The notes under the pieces: generated by a model
Databases searched by the model: none
Told to the model about the DNA's origin: nothing
The model's input: the letters and a program-made list of their open reading frames with translations, nothing else
Made by a program: the position numbers and the translations under genes
Part shown: in pieces, positions 1-8,020 of the stretch
Numbering within the stretch: position 1 is the stretch's first letter
How the letters are laid out: the number at the start of each line of letters is the position of its first letter
Assembly (NCBI GenBank): GCA_002167945.1
Contig: NHDB01000013.1
Span: 1-15,347 of the forward strand
Reading direction: 5' to 3'
Length of the DNA stretch: 15,347 nucleotides
From: Flavobacteriaceae bacterium TMED48
GTDB lineage: Bacteria; Bacteroidota; Bacteroidia; Flavobacteriales; Flavobacteriaceae

Positions 1-467
1 CTCATAAAAAGACTTTGGAAGAGCAGTCTCTAAAAAATTACTACCTCCCTGAGGAAGGTGTATTGGTAGGAGAACACCAGGGTGCTCACTTCTTTACTAT
101 TGGTCAGCGAAAAGGCTTAAGGGTAGGAGGAATGGTTGAGCCTCTATTCGTGATTGATACTGACGTAGAAAACAATACCATCTATGTAGGTCAAGGAAAG
201 CAACATCCGGGTCTTTTTCGGGAAGCACTTAAGGTTGACTCATCAGAAATACATTGGCTTCGAAGAGATTTGATGATTTCTGATGGAGAGACGTTGGAGG
301 TAAGAGCTCGTATTCGCTATCGACAGCCTTTGCAAAAAGCGCGACTTTACCAAACAAAGGAGGGGTTGTATGTATTGTTTGACACTCCACAATCTTCCAT
401 TACATCTGGTCAATTTGTTGCCTGGTATCAAGGAAATGAACTATTGGGTTCTGGGGTGATTTCCTAA
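1..467 (+). CDS. mnmA: tRNA-specific 2-thiouridylase MnmA, C-terminal part (5' end outside window)
   Basis: MnmA is a cytoplasmic enzyme that installs the 2-thio group on the wobble uridine (s2U34) of tRNAs for Lys, Glu and Gln, using ATP and sulfur relayed from a persulfide donor. Only about the last 154 residues are present. The frame is open from base 3 (His-Lys-Lys-Thr-Leu), so the TTG at 15 is an internal Leu codon and not a start. The family signature [17 protein letters not shown] is clear. It is followed by the FVIDTD...IYVGQG strand pair and the C-terminal beta-barrel ([11 protein letters not shown] ... SGQFVAWYQ). The N-terminal PP-loop ATPase and the catalytic cysteines lie upstream of the window. 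The stop TAA at 465-467 overlaps the stop of the convergent gene. Identification is secure; the fragment shows no sign of decay. Confidence 0.95.
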   Translation, partial: HKKTLEEQSLKNYYLPEEGVLVGEHQGAHFFTIGQRKGLRVGGMVEPLFVIDTDVENNTIYVGQGKQHPGLFREALKVDSSEIHWLRRDLMISDGETLEVRARIRYRQPLQKARLYQTKEGLYVLFDTPQSSITSGQFVAWYQGNELLGSGVIS

Positions 468-2578
468 TTATTGATTTGTTTTAATGCCTCAGCAACTGTT
501 TTAGTTGGCCTTAGACATACTTTGTTTTCACAGACGTAGATAAGGGTTTCCTCATCAAAATAGCAGTCTTTTAAAAGAGGTAATTCACTTTCTTTTTCAC
601 TAATTTGGAAAAGGACGTTAGGGAGATAATGCTGTTGCAGTTCTCGGTTCGTTTTTTGAGCCGCTGTACCAACTATCACAACTTCCTTGTAAGCATAAGC
701 TTCTTTGGCCAGCAGTTGTGCCCATTGGCTGTAATCACTTCCCCTTCCCTCACTAAAATAAGAAACAACCCCATCTAGCATTTTTTTTGCTTTAGTAGTG
801 TAGTCTTTATTTTCAATTAGTTGTCCCAATGTCCATAGATTTTCAGACATAATAGCGTTGGCTGAAGGAATGACGTTGTCATCTACAGCAATGATTTCTG
901 AGAACAAAACAGGGTTTTCGGTAAAGGTAAAAAATGGATTTTCATCAGTTTCAAAGTTTTTTATGGCGGTTTGAGTCAGTTGGACTGCTCGATCCAAATA
1001 GGCTTGGCCTCCTGTATTTTGATATAAATCTAGAGCAGCTTTGATGGTAAAGGCATAGTCTTCTAGATTGGCTTCCATCTTCGCTTCATTCGCTTGAAAG
1101 GTATGCATTAACTTTTTCCTTCTAATCAAATGATCTTCAATGAATGTAAAGGTTTGTTTGGCCTGTTTGAGAAAGCTGTCATCACTAAATGCACCATAGG
1201 CATTCAGTAAGCCCGAAACCGTCAGTGCATTCCATGGTGTGATAATTTTTTTGTCGATTAAAGGGAATTCTCTTTCGTTTTTTAAAGCTGCAAATTGGTT
1301 TTCCCAATCTGCTCTCTTTTCGTTTAGTTGCTTTTCTGTTAGTTTGTATTTTAGACTAAGAGTATTTAAGTCAGTAGATTTTCTCAAATGATAATACTCT
1401 TCTTCAAAGGGCTTGTCCAAGTCGATTTGATAATAGTCTTGAAGTAAGTTAAGGTCTTCACCACCAACAGTTTTAATTTCTTCCGCATTAAAGACGTAAT
1501 AGCGACCTTCTCCTTGATCATTATCCGCATCGATCGCAGAATAGAAAGCTCCTTGACTATTTTCCATTCGGTTATTTAAAAAATCAAAAATTGAGTAAAC
1601 AGTCGATTTAAAAAGAGGCTTTTTAAACTCCTTATACGCATTTGAAAAAAGTGTCAATAATTGCGCGTTGTCGTAAAGCATTTTTTCAAAATGAGGAATT
1701 TTCCATTCAGGATCAACAGTATATCGGTAAAATCCTCCTTCAAGATGATCAACGATACCACTCAAAGCAATGTTTTCAAGCGTTTGATCTAAATATTCGC
1801 CTATTTTTTTGTCTTTATTAAGGTAATGGTATTGTTGAATATAATTGAACTTTACAGGGGTAATAAACTTTTGATTTTGCTGTTCACCTCCGTTAACAGT
1901 ATCCCATCTGCTGGACCATAAGGCCATCTCATTCTGAAGCATTACGGTTTCAAAAGCTTCAGTTTCTTTGGTGTATTCAAAGCGGTTGACCTCTTGAATC
2001 CCTTTTTCTACTTTTTCAGCGAATCCATAGAGTTGGCTTTTATCGTTCACATATAGTTTTTGAATTTTACCCAAGACTTCCAGCCACTGTTCTTTTGTGT
2101 GATAGGTCCCTCCATAAACAGGTCTGCCGTCTGGTAAGCAAACTACGTTCAATGGCCACCCACCACTCCCTGTCATCATCTGAGTAGCAGTCATATAAAT
2201 ATTGTCAATTTCAGGATTTTCTTCTCGGTCAACCTTGATACTGATAAAATTATCATTCATATAATTGGCCACCTCTTTATCTTCAAAGGTTTCTTTTTCC
2301 ATTACATGACACCAATGACAACTGGAATAGCCGATACTGACTACAAGTAATTTATCATCTGTATTGAACTTACTATAGAGATTTTGGTTCCAGCGTTGCC
2401 AATTTATGGGATTTTGAGCGTGTTGAATCAAATACGCACTTGACTCGAGATTTAAATTATTTTTATTCAATTGTAGATCTGTTGAGCACGAAAAAAATAT
2501 ACTTAGCATAAGAAATAAAGAATAGGGAAAAATTTTGTAGGATTTAAAACCAGAGTTTCCCTGATATTTTCCTTTCAT
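464..2578 (-). CDS. DUF255 / YyaL-type thioredoxin-fold protein, predicted lipoprotein
   Basis: A 704-residue protein of the DUF255 family (bacterial YyaL, animal spermatogenesis-associated protein 20). It has an N-terminal thioredoxin-like domain followed by an alpha/alpha-barrel like that of N-acylglucosamine 2-epimerases. The thioredoxin part holds HAQNPINW (about 53-60) and the active-site-like SSCHWCHVM with Cys87 and Cys90, then the conserved [11 protein letters not shown] and GGWPLNVV. The helical part includes [12 protein letters not shown] and [10 protein letters not shown]. The tail ends in the typical YVCENKVC. Length fits the family, about 670-700 residues. The first 31 residues form a lipoprotein signal ending FFSC-S with Cys31 as the lipidation site, so the protein is probably exported, whereas many family members are cytosolic. 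Its ATG overlaps the TGA of the upstream NHL gene (ATGA, 2575-2578), implying translational coupling. The physiological substrate of the family is not settled; a redox role is inferred from CxxC only. Confidence 0.9.
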   Translation of the reverse strand: MKGKYQGNSGFKSYKIFPYSLFLMLSIFFSCSTDLQLNKNNLNLESSAYLIQHAQNPINWQRWNQNLYSKFNTDDKLLVVSIGYSSCHWCHVMEKETFEDKEVANYMNDNFISIKVDREENPEIDNIYMTATQMMTGSGGWPLNVVCLPDGRPVYGGTYHTKEQWLEVLGKIQKLYVNDKSQLYGFAEKVEKGIQEVNRFEYTKETEAFETVMLQNEMALWSSRWDTVNGGEQQNQKFITPVKFNYIQQYHYLNKDKKIGEYLDQTLENIALSGIVDHLEGGFYRYTVDPEWKIPHFEKMLYDNAQLLTLFSNAYKEFKKPLFKSTVYSIFDFLNNRMENSQGAFYSAIDADNDQGEGRYYVFNAEEIKTVGGEDLNLLQDYYQIDLDKPFEEEYYHLRKSTDLNTLSLKYKLTEKQLNEKRADWENQFAALKNEREFPLIDKKIITPWNALTVSGLLNAYGAFSDDSFLKQAKQTFTFIEDHLIRRKKLMHTFQANEAKMEANLEDYAFTIKAALDLYQNTGGQAYLDRAVQLTQTAIKNFETDENPFFTFTENPVLFSEIIAVDDNVIPSANAIMSENLWTLGQLIENKDYTTKAKKMLDGVVSYFSEGRGSDYSQWAQLLAKEAYAYKEVVIVGTAAQKTNRELQQHYLPNVLFQISEKESELPLLKDCYFDEETLIYVCENKVCLRPTKTVAEALKQINN

Positions 2579-3789
2579 TCAGTTTCGATTTTTCTTTTTT
2601 GAATGCGATTCTTTTTAGCATCAGCAATGATAAGATCTCCCATAGTATCCACTACTGTCTGATAGGGTTGTGAGAGTTTGTCTTCTTCGTTTTCTAAGGA
2701 ATCATTCGTCATAATAATTTCAAAGGTATCTGAGTCTAAGTTGTATTGTATGATCCGTTGTTGTTGATAATCAGTGATATATAGTGTTGTTTCGTTTGCT
2801 ATACTAATACCACTAAAATAATTGATTTGAGAGTCATCCTTAAAATCTTTCCCTGAAATAAGGGTTCTTCCTTTGGTAGCTCCCTTTTCCCATAGCTGGA
2901 CTCGGTGGTTATAGGTATCTGCTACAAATAAATCACCTTTATTATTTACCGCAATTCCCATTGGAATTGCAAGTTGATTTGGTTTGTTACCTTCTCCATT
3001 ACCTCCTGCGATAACCTCCCCAGTTGATGCTCCTGCTTTCCACTTTGTTACTCGATGATTTCCAAGTTCAGAGATATAGATTGTTCCTGAATTATCTACT
3101 GCTATACCAAAGGGCTTATTCAATTGATTGGATTCGGTACCCATACCGTTTCCTCCTGCTACAGTGCTCCCCGTAAGTCCTCCGTATTCCCATTTTTGAA
3201 TTCTATTGTTCCCAGTATCTGCAATATAGATATTTCCTTGACTGTCGATATCAATTTTACCTGGTTCTTCAAGTTGAGAGGGGCCGTAGCCAAAACCATT
3301 TCCTCCAGCAGCAGTAATTCCAACAGTTGCACCAGGTTTCCATCTTTGAATACGATGATTGTACATATCACTCACATAGAGGTCTCCAGAGGGGTCAAGG
3401 GCAATTCCAGTAGGATAATAAAGTTGATTCAATTCACTTCCTTTTCCTCTTCCTCCTGCAATAGTTCTTACTTTAAAAGTATCTTTTTCAAAAACTGCTC
3501 TAATAGCAAGATCATCATAAAAAGAAATCTCCGTTGGGTTTTCAGAACCGCTTACTGCACCTTCCCATCGATCAAAAACCCAGCCGGGTTCAGGGCGGGC
3601 ATAGATGGTTTTTATGCTGAACGGGTTGTAATTTCCTTGACTTGGTATGATTTTGCCATTTTGATCACTTGGCCATACCTCTGTTCTTAATTTATAACTG
3701 GTAGATTTCTTTTCATCCTCCTCTTTTGAGCAACCTATAAAAATAAGTAGAAGAGCTAATAAGTATAATGGTTTGGTACAATTCTTCAT
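2575..3789 (-). CDS. NHL-repeat beta-propeller lipoprotein with N-terminal InlB-type domain
   Basis: A 404-residue exported protein. The first ATG of the frame is at 3789; further upstream there is only a TTG at 3813. From the ATG the protein begins MKNCTKPLYLL and has a lipobox LIFIGC with Cys20, then a Glu/Lys-rich tether. Residues about 30-95 look like a divergent InlB B-repeat domain (ending FDRWEGAVSG and an AVFEK strand). From about residue 103 there are six NHL repeats of about 50 residues, each with the pattern QL..P.GIA.D..G.LY..D..NHRIQ.W plus a GGNG linker, enough for a six-bladed propeller. Such propellers usually bind proteins or ligands and have no conserved catalysis. The stop overlaps the start of the DUF255 gene, so the two are probably one operon and may work together at the membrane. 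The last two repeats are more degenerate. Ligand unknown. Confidence 0.88.
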   Translation of the reverse strand: MKNCTKPLYLLALLLIFIGCSKEEDEKKSTSYKLRTEVWPSDQNGKIIPSQGNYNPFSIKTIYARPEPGWVFDRWEGAVSGSENPTEISFYDDLAIRAVFEKDTFKVRTIAGGRGKGSELNQLYYPTGIALDPSGDLYVSDMYNHRIQRWKPGATVGITAAGGNGFGYGPSQLEEPGKIDIDSQGNIYIADTGNNRIQKWEYGGLTGSTVAGGNGMGTESNQLNKPFGIAVDNSGTIYISELGNHRVTKWKAGASTGEVIAGGNGEGNKPNQLAIPMGIAVNNKGDLFVADTYNHRVQLWEKGATKGRTLISGKDFKDDSQINYFSGISIANETTLYITDYQQQRIIQYNLDSDTFEIIMTNDSLENEEDKLSQPYQTVVDTMGDLIIADAKKNRIQKRKIETE

Positions 3790-3807
3790 AAATCCTTTCT
3801 CATCACA

Positions 3808-3826
3808 ATACAATTTATAATTGTAT
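3808..3826. promoter_or_regulatory. Inverted repeat in the divergent gap between the NHL and small exported-protein genes
   Basis: The arms ATACAATT and AATTGTAT are perfect complements of 8 bp, separated by TAT. The repeat sits 19 bp upstream of the NHL-gene ATG (minus) and about 31 bp upstream of the plus-strand ATG. It is therefore placed where an operator for one or both divergent genes would be. No run of T follows, so a terminator is unlikely. The region is very AT-rich, so chance is possible. Confidence 0.35.
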
Positions 3827-3857
3827 ATTTTTCTTAAATTTAATCAAAATTTATTTG

Positions 3858-4265
3858 ATGATTAATATGTACTTGAAATATTGTTTTTTATTTCTCTTAG
3901 GTATCATTCTCAATTCTAATTTTATATTTTCCCAAGAGGTTATGGTTGCTCCTGAAAACTTTGTTTTTTCTTGGCAAAAGGCAAACGGAGATGAATATGA
4001 AATTCCTGTAGAAAACAACTTAGAGATCAAAATAGAACAGCAAAGAGTCAACCGAGCTTTGATGCAGATTCTTTTAAAATCCATATTAAAAAGTCGGGAT
4101 TTTGAAGCCTTTGATCCTCTTCATTTTGTTTTATATGCAGATGGAAATGATCAGATTGCAAAACTGGAATTTACTACACTAGGAAGTAGCGGGAAAGAAC
4201 AAGAATTTACTTATTACTTTCGCCTTGACACCTATGGCAATGTGTTTAATCAGCTTGAAGATTAA
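3858..4265 (+). CDS. Small exported protein of unknown function
   Basis: A 135-residue protein starting at the ATG at 3858; a second ATG three codons later at 3867 is also possible. I do not recognise the family. The N-terminus is a clear signal peptide (hydrophobic stretch FLFLLGIILNSNFIFS, cleavage likely just before or after Gln-Glu) without a lipobox cysteine, so the product is probably periplasmic or secreted. The mature part is mixed alpha/beta: a strand-rich start, an amphipathic helix around RVNRALMQILLKSILK, and a strand-rich end (IAKLEFTTL ... EFTYYFRLD). There are no cysteines after the signal peptide. It is divergent from the NHL gene, and its TAA overlaps the TAA of the convergent small lipoprotein gene (4262-4265). 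A real gene is supported by the signal peptide and tight packing. Confidence 0.75.
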   Translation: MINMYLKYCFLFLLGIILNSNFIFSQEVMVAPENFVFSWQKANGDEYEIPVENNLEIKIEQQRVNRALMQILLKSILKSRDFEAFDPLHFVLYADGNDQIAKLEFTTLGSSGKEQEFTYYFRLDTYGNVFNQLED

Positions 4266-4639
4266 TTTTTTTGAATTCGGGTAAAAAATGTTTGCCCTTG
4301 CTCGTCAATTACTTTGATTTTGTCCTTATCTATGGTGATGAATTGAAATATAGTTTTTTGAGGTTGTTTGTCAATACTGACTATAAAGGTATCGGTGTAC
4401 TTACCTTTCCTTATCTCATCTAAGCTCCATTTACCAATTTGTGCAAGACTATCGAGTTGATAACTATACCGATTCATAAAATAGGTAGTCTTGCCGCTTT
4501 CTTCAAACCGAATAACGGACTGAAGGGTCGGATTTTCTATTCTCCAATCTCCGATGAGGTAATTTTTAAATTGACGAGATTTCTGATTCATGCATCCCGT
4601 CAAACAAATAGCAGAAAAAACAACTAAAAGAAATCGCAT
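4262..4639 (-). CDS. Small predicted lipoprotein, lipocalin-like pattern, unknown function
   Basis: A 125-residue protein. The signal peptide ends in the lipobox CLTGC with Cys16 as lipidation site. The mature part (YLIGDWRIENP, IRFEESGKTTYFM, IGKWSLDE, FQFITIDKDKIKVID) has the G-x-W start and alternating short strands seen in small lipocalin-like domains of Bacteroidota lipoproteins; this is a pattern resemblance, not a firm family call. The ATG overlaps the stop of the upstream FG-GAP/ASPIC gene by one base (TAATG on the minus strand), implying coupled translation and a possible partnership at the outer membrane. The stop overlaps that of the convergent small exported-protein gene, leaving no room for a terminator between them. 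Confidence 0.8.
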   Translation of the reverse strand: MRFLLVVFSAICLTGCMNQKSRQFKNYLIGDWRIENPTLQSVIRFEESGKTTYFMNRYSYQLDSLAQIGKWSLDEIRKGKYTDTFIVSIDKQPQKTIFQFITIDKDKIKVIDEQGQTFFTRIQKN

Positions 4640-7600
4640 TAGTTAACTCTAATTTGTTGGAGTGCTTGATCGTTTTTTGCTACCAATAAATGGGATTCAT
4701 CTCCTACTTTAATCGCTTTAATATTTCTTACATCTCCCCGTATTACTAGACCTGTTTCTCTTGGGAGTTGGGCACTAAATCCGTTATTACCGTCTCCTTT
4801 GAGCCAAAGCCCATAACTGGCATCGTTTCGAGGTGTTTCTACTTCGGCATTATACAGATTTCCACCTAGAACGACGTCGAGATTACCATCACTGTCAATG
4901 TCTTTAACCACCATGGCGTTAATGTTTGATAATTGAGCTTGATAGGGAAGGGGTTTAGCAATAAATTTGCCATCCTTATTTTCTAAATAAACACTTGCAA
5001 ACGAGGTGATTTCGTATTTTAAAGACTCTTCAAGCATTTGATCCGAGTATATTTCTTCTAGTGAAGCACTGGCAAAGCTATTGTAATTCTTAAACTTTTC
5101 CTTAATTGCCGGCATTTGCTCAGATGAGCATTGTCTTCCCCTAACTGGATACTCAGTATCATCTGATTTGTAACTTAAAACGATGTCATACGTAGCATTT
5201 TCATCAAAGTCATTTAAATAAACTCGAAACGGTTTATCCACTGACGCTTGATATTTGTAGTTTAAGCCCAAATTTCCAACGATAAGATCCATGTCTCCAT
5301 CATTGTCAAAGTCACCTTTTTCAATATCATACCACCATCCGCGTTGTTCTGCTTTGTAAACATCTTCTGTAACATCTGTAAATGATTTTCCTTCATTATT
5401 TTTAAAGATGTGAATGGACATCCATTCTCCAGCGATAACTAAATCTTCCCAAGAGTCACCGTCTATATCTACCCATTTGGAAGTGGTCACTAGTCCTATA
5501 TTTTTTAGAGTTGAGTTTTTCTTTTCTGTTACATCAACAAATTGAATATTCCCAGAGGAACTCTGATTTTCTAAAATTCTAGAATTTGAAGGATAGGGGT
5601 ATTTTTTGGGACTGAGTCTTCCTCCAACAAAGAGGTCTAAGTCTCCGTCTTGGTCATAGTCATTTACTGAAACTTCGAGCCCACTGATACGTGTATCGGG
5701 TATAGCAGATCGATTTCTTTCAAAAATAAGCTTCCCTTTGTTTTCATAAAAACGGTCTTCGTAACCCTGTGAGCCTTCGTTAAACTCATTTCCACCACTT
5801 GCGATATAGATGTCTTGATCTCCGTCATTATCTGCATCAAAAATCTGAATTCCCAAATCTTCATAAAATTTATCTTTTTCAAAAATGGGAACACTTATTT
5901 TTTCAAAGAATCCATTTTCTTGCTGTACATAAAGAGTAGCAGCTTGTGCGATGGCTCCTCCAATGATATAATCTTCCCTACCGTCATTGTTTAGATCACC
6001 AACAGCCAATGCCGGTCCAAGAGTTGAGTTTTTGTGTGGGAGCAATACTTCATCTTTAAAATCGTCATAGGGATTTTCTAAATGTATAAAAGGTTCTTTT
6101 TGAGTTATGGTCTCAAATTGTTTTGCAGTAGATTGTTCTTCCTCTTTATTGGTTTTAATTGAAGAAATTTCATTGTAAGCAATCTTGTTATAAGTGTTAC
6201 TTTGAATATTTTCAAGCTTGCTTTGAGTTCCATCTGGCCACTCTACAATAACCTCTTCTACTGAGAGCGTATCACCGAGTCCAAAGTGAATTCTGGGAGA
6301 AACAGAAGAAAGGTAACCTCTACTTAGGTTTAGTTCTTGCATTTGGTATTTTCCAGAGGATTTAAGATGAATTCTAGTTCCCACTGGAATTTGATTGTCT
6401 TTAGCTGTAAGCTCAAATCCAATAAAATTAGTATTTAAACTGTTGTTTCTATATATGCTAGCACGGTCTTCAAGGTTATTAACGACTAAATCAAGGTCGC
6501 CATCATTATCTAAATCACTGTAAACAACTCCATTGGAAAATGTTTTTTCATCTAGGCCCCATTCTGTATTCCGATTTTTAAAACCCTGATCTTGTTGGTT
6601 TTGAAATAAATAGTTTGCCAATTTTTCAGATGGCATCTTTTCTAAATAAGACAAAAGTTTAACTTCTTCTTCTTTGTTTTTATAGTTAGGGTCATTTTCC
6701 ATTTTATTAAAGAAGGCTCGGTGTTCGTTGTAAAAATCTTTATTGTTGACGTCCCTTCGGATTCCATTAGTCACGTATAGATCTTTCCATCCATCATTGT
6801 CAAAATCAGCAAATAGTCCTCCCCAACTCCAATCTGTAGAGGAAACGCCGCTCCAACGTGCGATGTTACTGAAGGCGGGTGAGGGGTTGTTGAGATTTCC
6901 TTGATTGAGTTGCAAGGAGTTCTGCATGTATTGGTGATGTAATCCCAGGGCAACAGACTGGTAAAAAACTTCTGGATTCATAGACGACATATTGGCTTTA
7001 GACCTAAAATTGTCTGCTGCATTCATATCCAGTTGAAATATATCAATCCATCCGTCATTGTTAAAGTCTGCAGCATCTACACCCATTCCAAAGAAGGAGG
7101 TCTGTTGTAGTGAGTTGAGGATATCATTTGTAAAGGTTCCGTCTCCATTGTTGATGTACATAAAATCAGGAGCGTTAAAATCGTTAGAGATGTAAATATC
7201 TGGATATCCATCATTGTTAAAATCTGAGGCTACAACACCAAGGCTCAGTCCAAAATTACTGATTCCGGATTCATTGGTTACATCGACAAAGTGATCTCCC
7301 TCGTTGCGATAGAGGTGATCTGAGTCACGGTCTTCGTGATTATCAATCATGTATTTGTAATAATCCACAGGTGCTTTAAAGCTTGTAGGAGGGTAGTTGG
7401 CGACATATAGATCTAAATCTCCGTCCTTATCGTAGTCAAAAAAAGTAGAGTGCATACTGTAACCGTCATCATCGATTCCATAGGCCTCCGCTTTTTCAGT
7501 AAATGTATTGTCTTGGTTGTTGATGTAAAGGACATTGTTATTGGGTTCATTTTCACCCCCTACTGCTATATAAATATCCAAAAAGCCATCTTTATTGATA

Positions 7601-7947
7601 TCGATGAGGCTAACTCCTGAGTACCATCGGTCGTCTCCTTGAATACCTGCAGATTCGCTGATATCTTTAAACCTTAAATTTCCTTGATTGAGGTAGAGTT
7701 TATTGGGGACCATATTTCCTGTAAAAAACAAATCCTCAAGACCGTCGTTATTAAAGTCTCCAACAGCAACACCCCCGCCTAAGTACATATAAGGATAGGT
7801 AAAGTAGTTTCTGGTATTGGTTTCGTAGAGTTTATTGACAAAGTCAATCTTAGTTTCATTTGGGCTTAGTTTCGTAAACTGTTTTGTTTCAGGTTTACAT
7901 GCACTAATAAAAATTAAAACAATCCAAAATCCAGCAATCCGTCTCAT
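4639..7947 (-). CDS. FG-GAP/VCBS repeat lipoprotein with ASPIC/UnbV domain (CRTAC1-like)
   Basis: A 1102-residue protein. The start chosen is the ATG at 7947, giving MRRIAGFWIVLIFISAC with lipidation at Cys17. The open frame continues upstream to 8157, but that part runs through the terminator and the end of susD and encodes no signal peptide. Thirteen Asp-rich FG-GAP calcium-loop motifs of the form D-x-[DN]-x-D-G/S-x-x-D are visible (for example DFNNDGLED, DYDKDGDLD, DIDGDSWED). Seven come before and six after a central ASPIC/UnbV domain at about residues 500-590 (VGTRIHLKSSG, SRGYLSSVSPRIHFGLG, VEWPDG). This suggests two seven-bladed-type propellers flanking the ASPIC domain, anchored to the outer membrane. 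Such proteins are common next to susCD pairs in marine Bacteroidota; their role (binding, adhesion or enzyme) is not established. It follows susD across a terminator and is coupled to the downstream small lipoprotein gene. Confidence 0.92.
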   Translation of the reverse strand: MRRIAGFWIVLIFISACKPETKQFTKLSPNETKIDFVNKLYETNTRNYFTYPYMYLGGGVAVGDFNNDGLEDLFFTGNMVPNKLYLNQGNLRFKDISESAGIQGDDRWYSGVSLIDINKDGFLDIYIAVGGENEPNNNVLYINNQDNTFTEKAEAYGIDDDGYSMHSTFFDYDKDGDLDLYVANYPPTSFKAPVDYYKYMIDNHEDRDSDHLYRNEGDHFVDVTNESGISNFGLSLGVVASDFNNDGYPDIYISNDFNAPDFMYINNGDGTFTNDILNSLQQTSFFGMGVDAADFNNDGWIDIFQLDMNAADNFRSKANMSSMNPEVFYQSVALGLHHQYMQNSLQLNQGNLNNPSPAFSNIARWSGVSSTDWSWGGLFADFDNDGWKDLYVTNGIRRDVNNKDFYNEHRAFFNKMENDPNYKNKEEEVKLLSYLEKMPSEKLANYLFQNQQDQGFKNRNTEWGLDEKTFSNGVVYSDLDNDGDLDLVVNNLEDRASIYRNNSLNTNFIGFELTAKDNQIPVGTRIHLKSSGKYQMQELNLSRGYLSSVSPRIHFGLGDTLSVEEVIVEWPDGTQSKLENIQSNTYNKIAYNEISSIKTNKEEEQSTAKQFETITQKEPFIHLENPYDDFKDEVLLPHKNSTLGPALAVGDLNNDGREDYIIGGAIAQAATLYVQQENGFFEKISVPIFEKDKFYEDLGIQIFDADNDGDQDIYIASGGNEFNEGSQGYEDRFYENKGKLIFERNRSAIPDTRISGLEVSVNDYDQDGDLDLFVGGRLSPKKYPYPSNSRILENQSSSGNIQFVDVTEKKNSTLKNIGLVTTSKWVDIDGDSWEDLVIAGEWMSIHIFKNNEGKSFTDVTEDVYKAEQRGWWYDIEKGDFDNDGDMDLIVGNLGLNYKYQASVDKPFRVYLNDFDENATYDIVLSYKSDDTEYPVRGRQCSSEQMPAIKEKFKNYNSFASASLEEIYSDQMLEESLKYEITSFASVYLENKDGKFIAKPLPYQAQLSNINAMVVKDIDSDGNLDVVLGGNLYNAEVETPRNDASYGLWLKGDGNNGFSAQLPRETGLVIRGDVRNIKAIKVGDESHLLVAKNDQALQQIRVN

Positions 7948-7963
7948 AAAAAATGTTTTTTCC

Positions 7964-7999
7964 AAAAATAAAAAAACCCCACAAATTTGTGAGGTTTTT
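7964..7999 (-). terminator. Intrinsic terminator/attenuator after susD
   Basis: Bases 7972-7999 form a 14-bp-arm inverted repeat. Read on the minus strand it is AAAAACCTCACAAA followed by TTTGTGGGGTTTTT. The minus-strand RNA pairs fully, with one U-G wobble, while the plus-strand RNA would have a C-A mismatch at the same place. The minus strand then carries seven T, one A and five T. The element therefore fits a terminator for the susC-susD transcript. It lies between the susD stop at 8021 and the next ATG at 7947, so downstream genes need read-through or their own promoter. Confidence 0.85.
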
Positions 8000-8020
8000 G
8001 CTTTGTAATCGTTATTTAAA

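Noticed and set aside
3124..3690. A 188-codon plus-strand open frame within the NHL gene
   Set aside because: It is antisense to a repeat-rich gene with clear NHL signatures; the Ser/Asn-rich product only mirrors the GGNG and NHRIQ repeats and has no family pattern.
3790..3813. Upstream TTG start of the NHL gene
   Set aside because: The extension overlaps the inverted repeat and puts eight polar residues before a normal lipoprotein signal that begins at the ATG at 3789.
3849..4084. Minus-strand 77-codon frame opposite the small exported-protein gene
   Set aside because: The plus-strand frame has a clear signal peptide and fits tightly between its neighbours; the opposite frame has neither.
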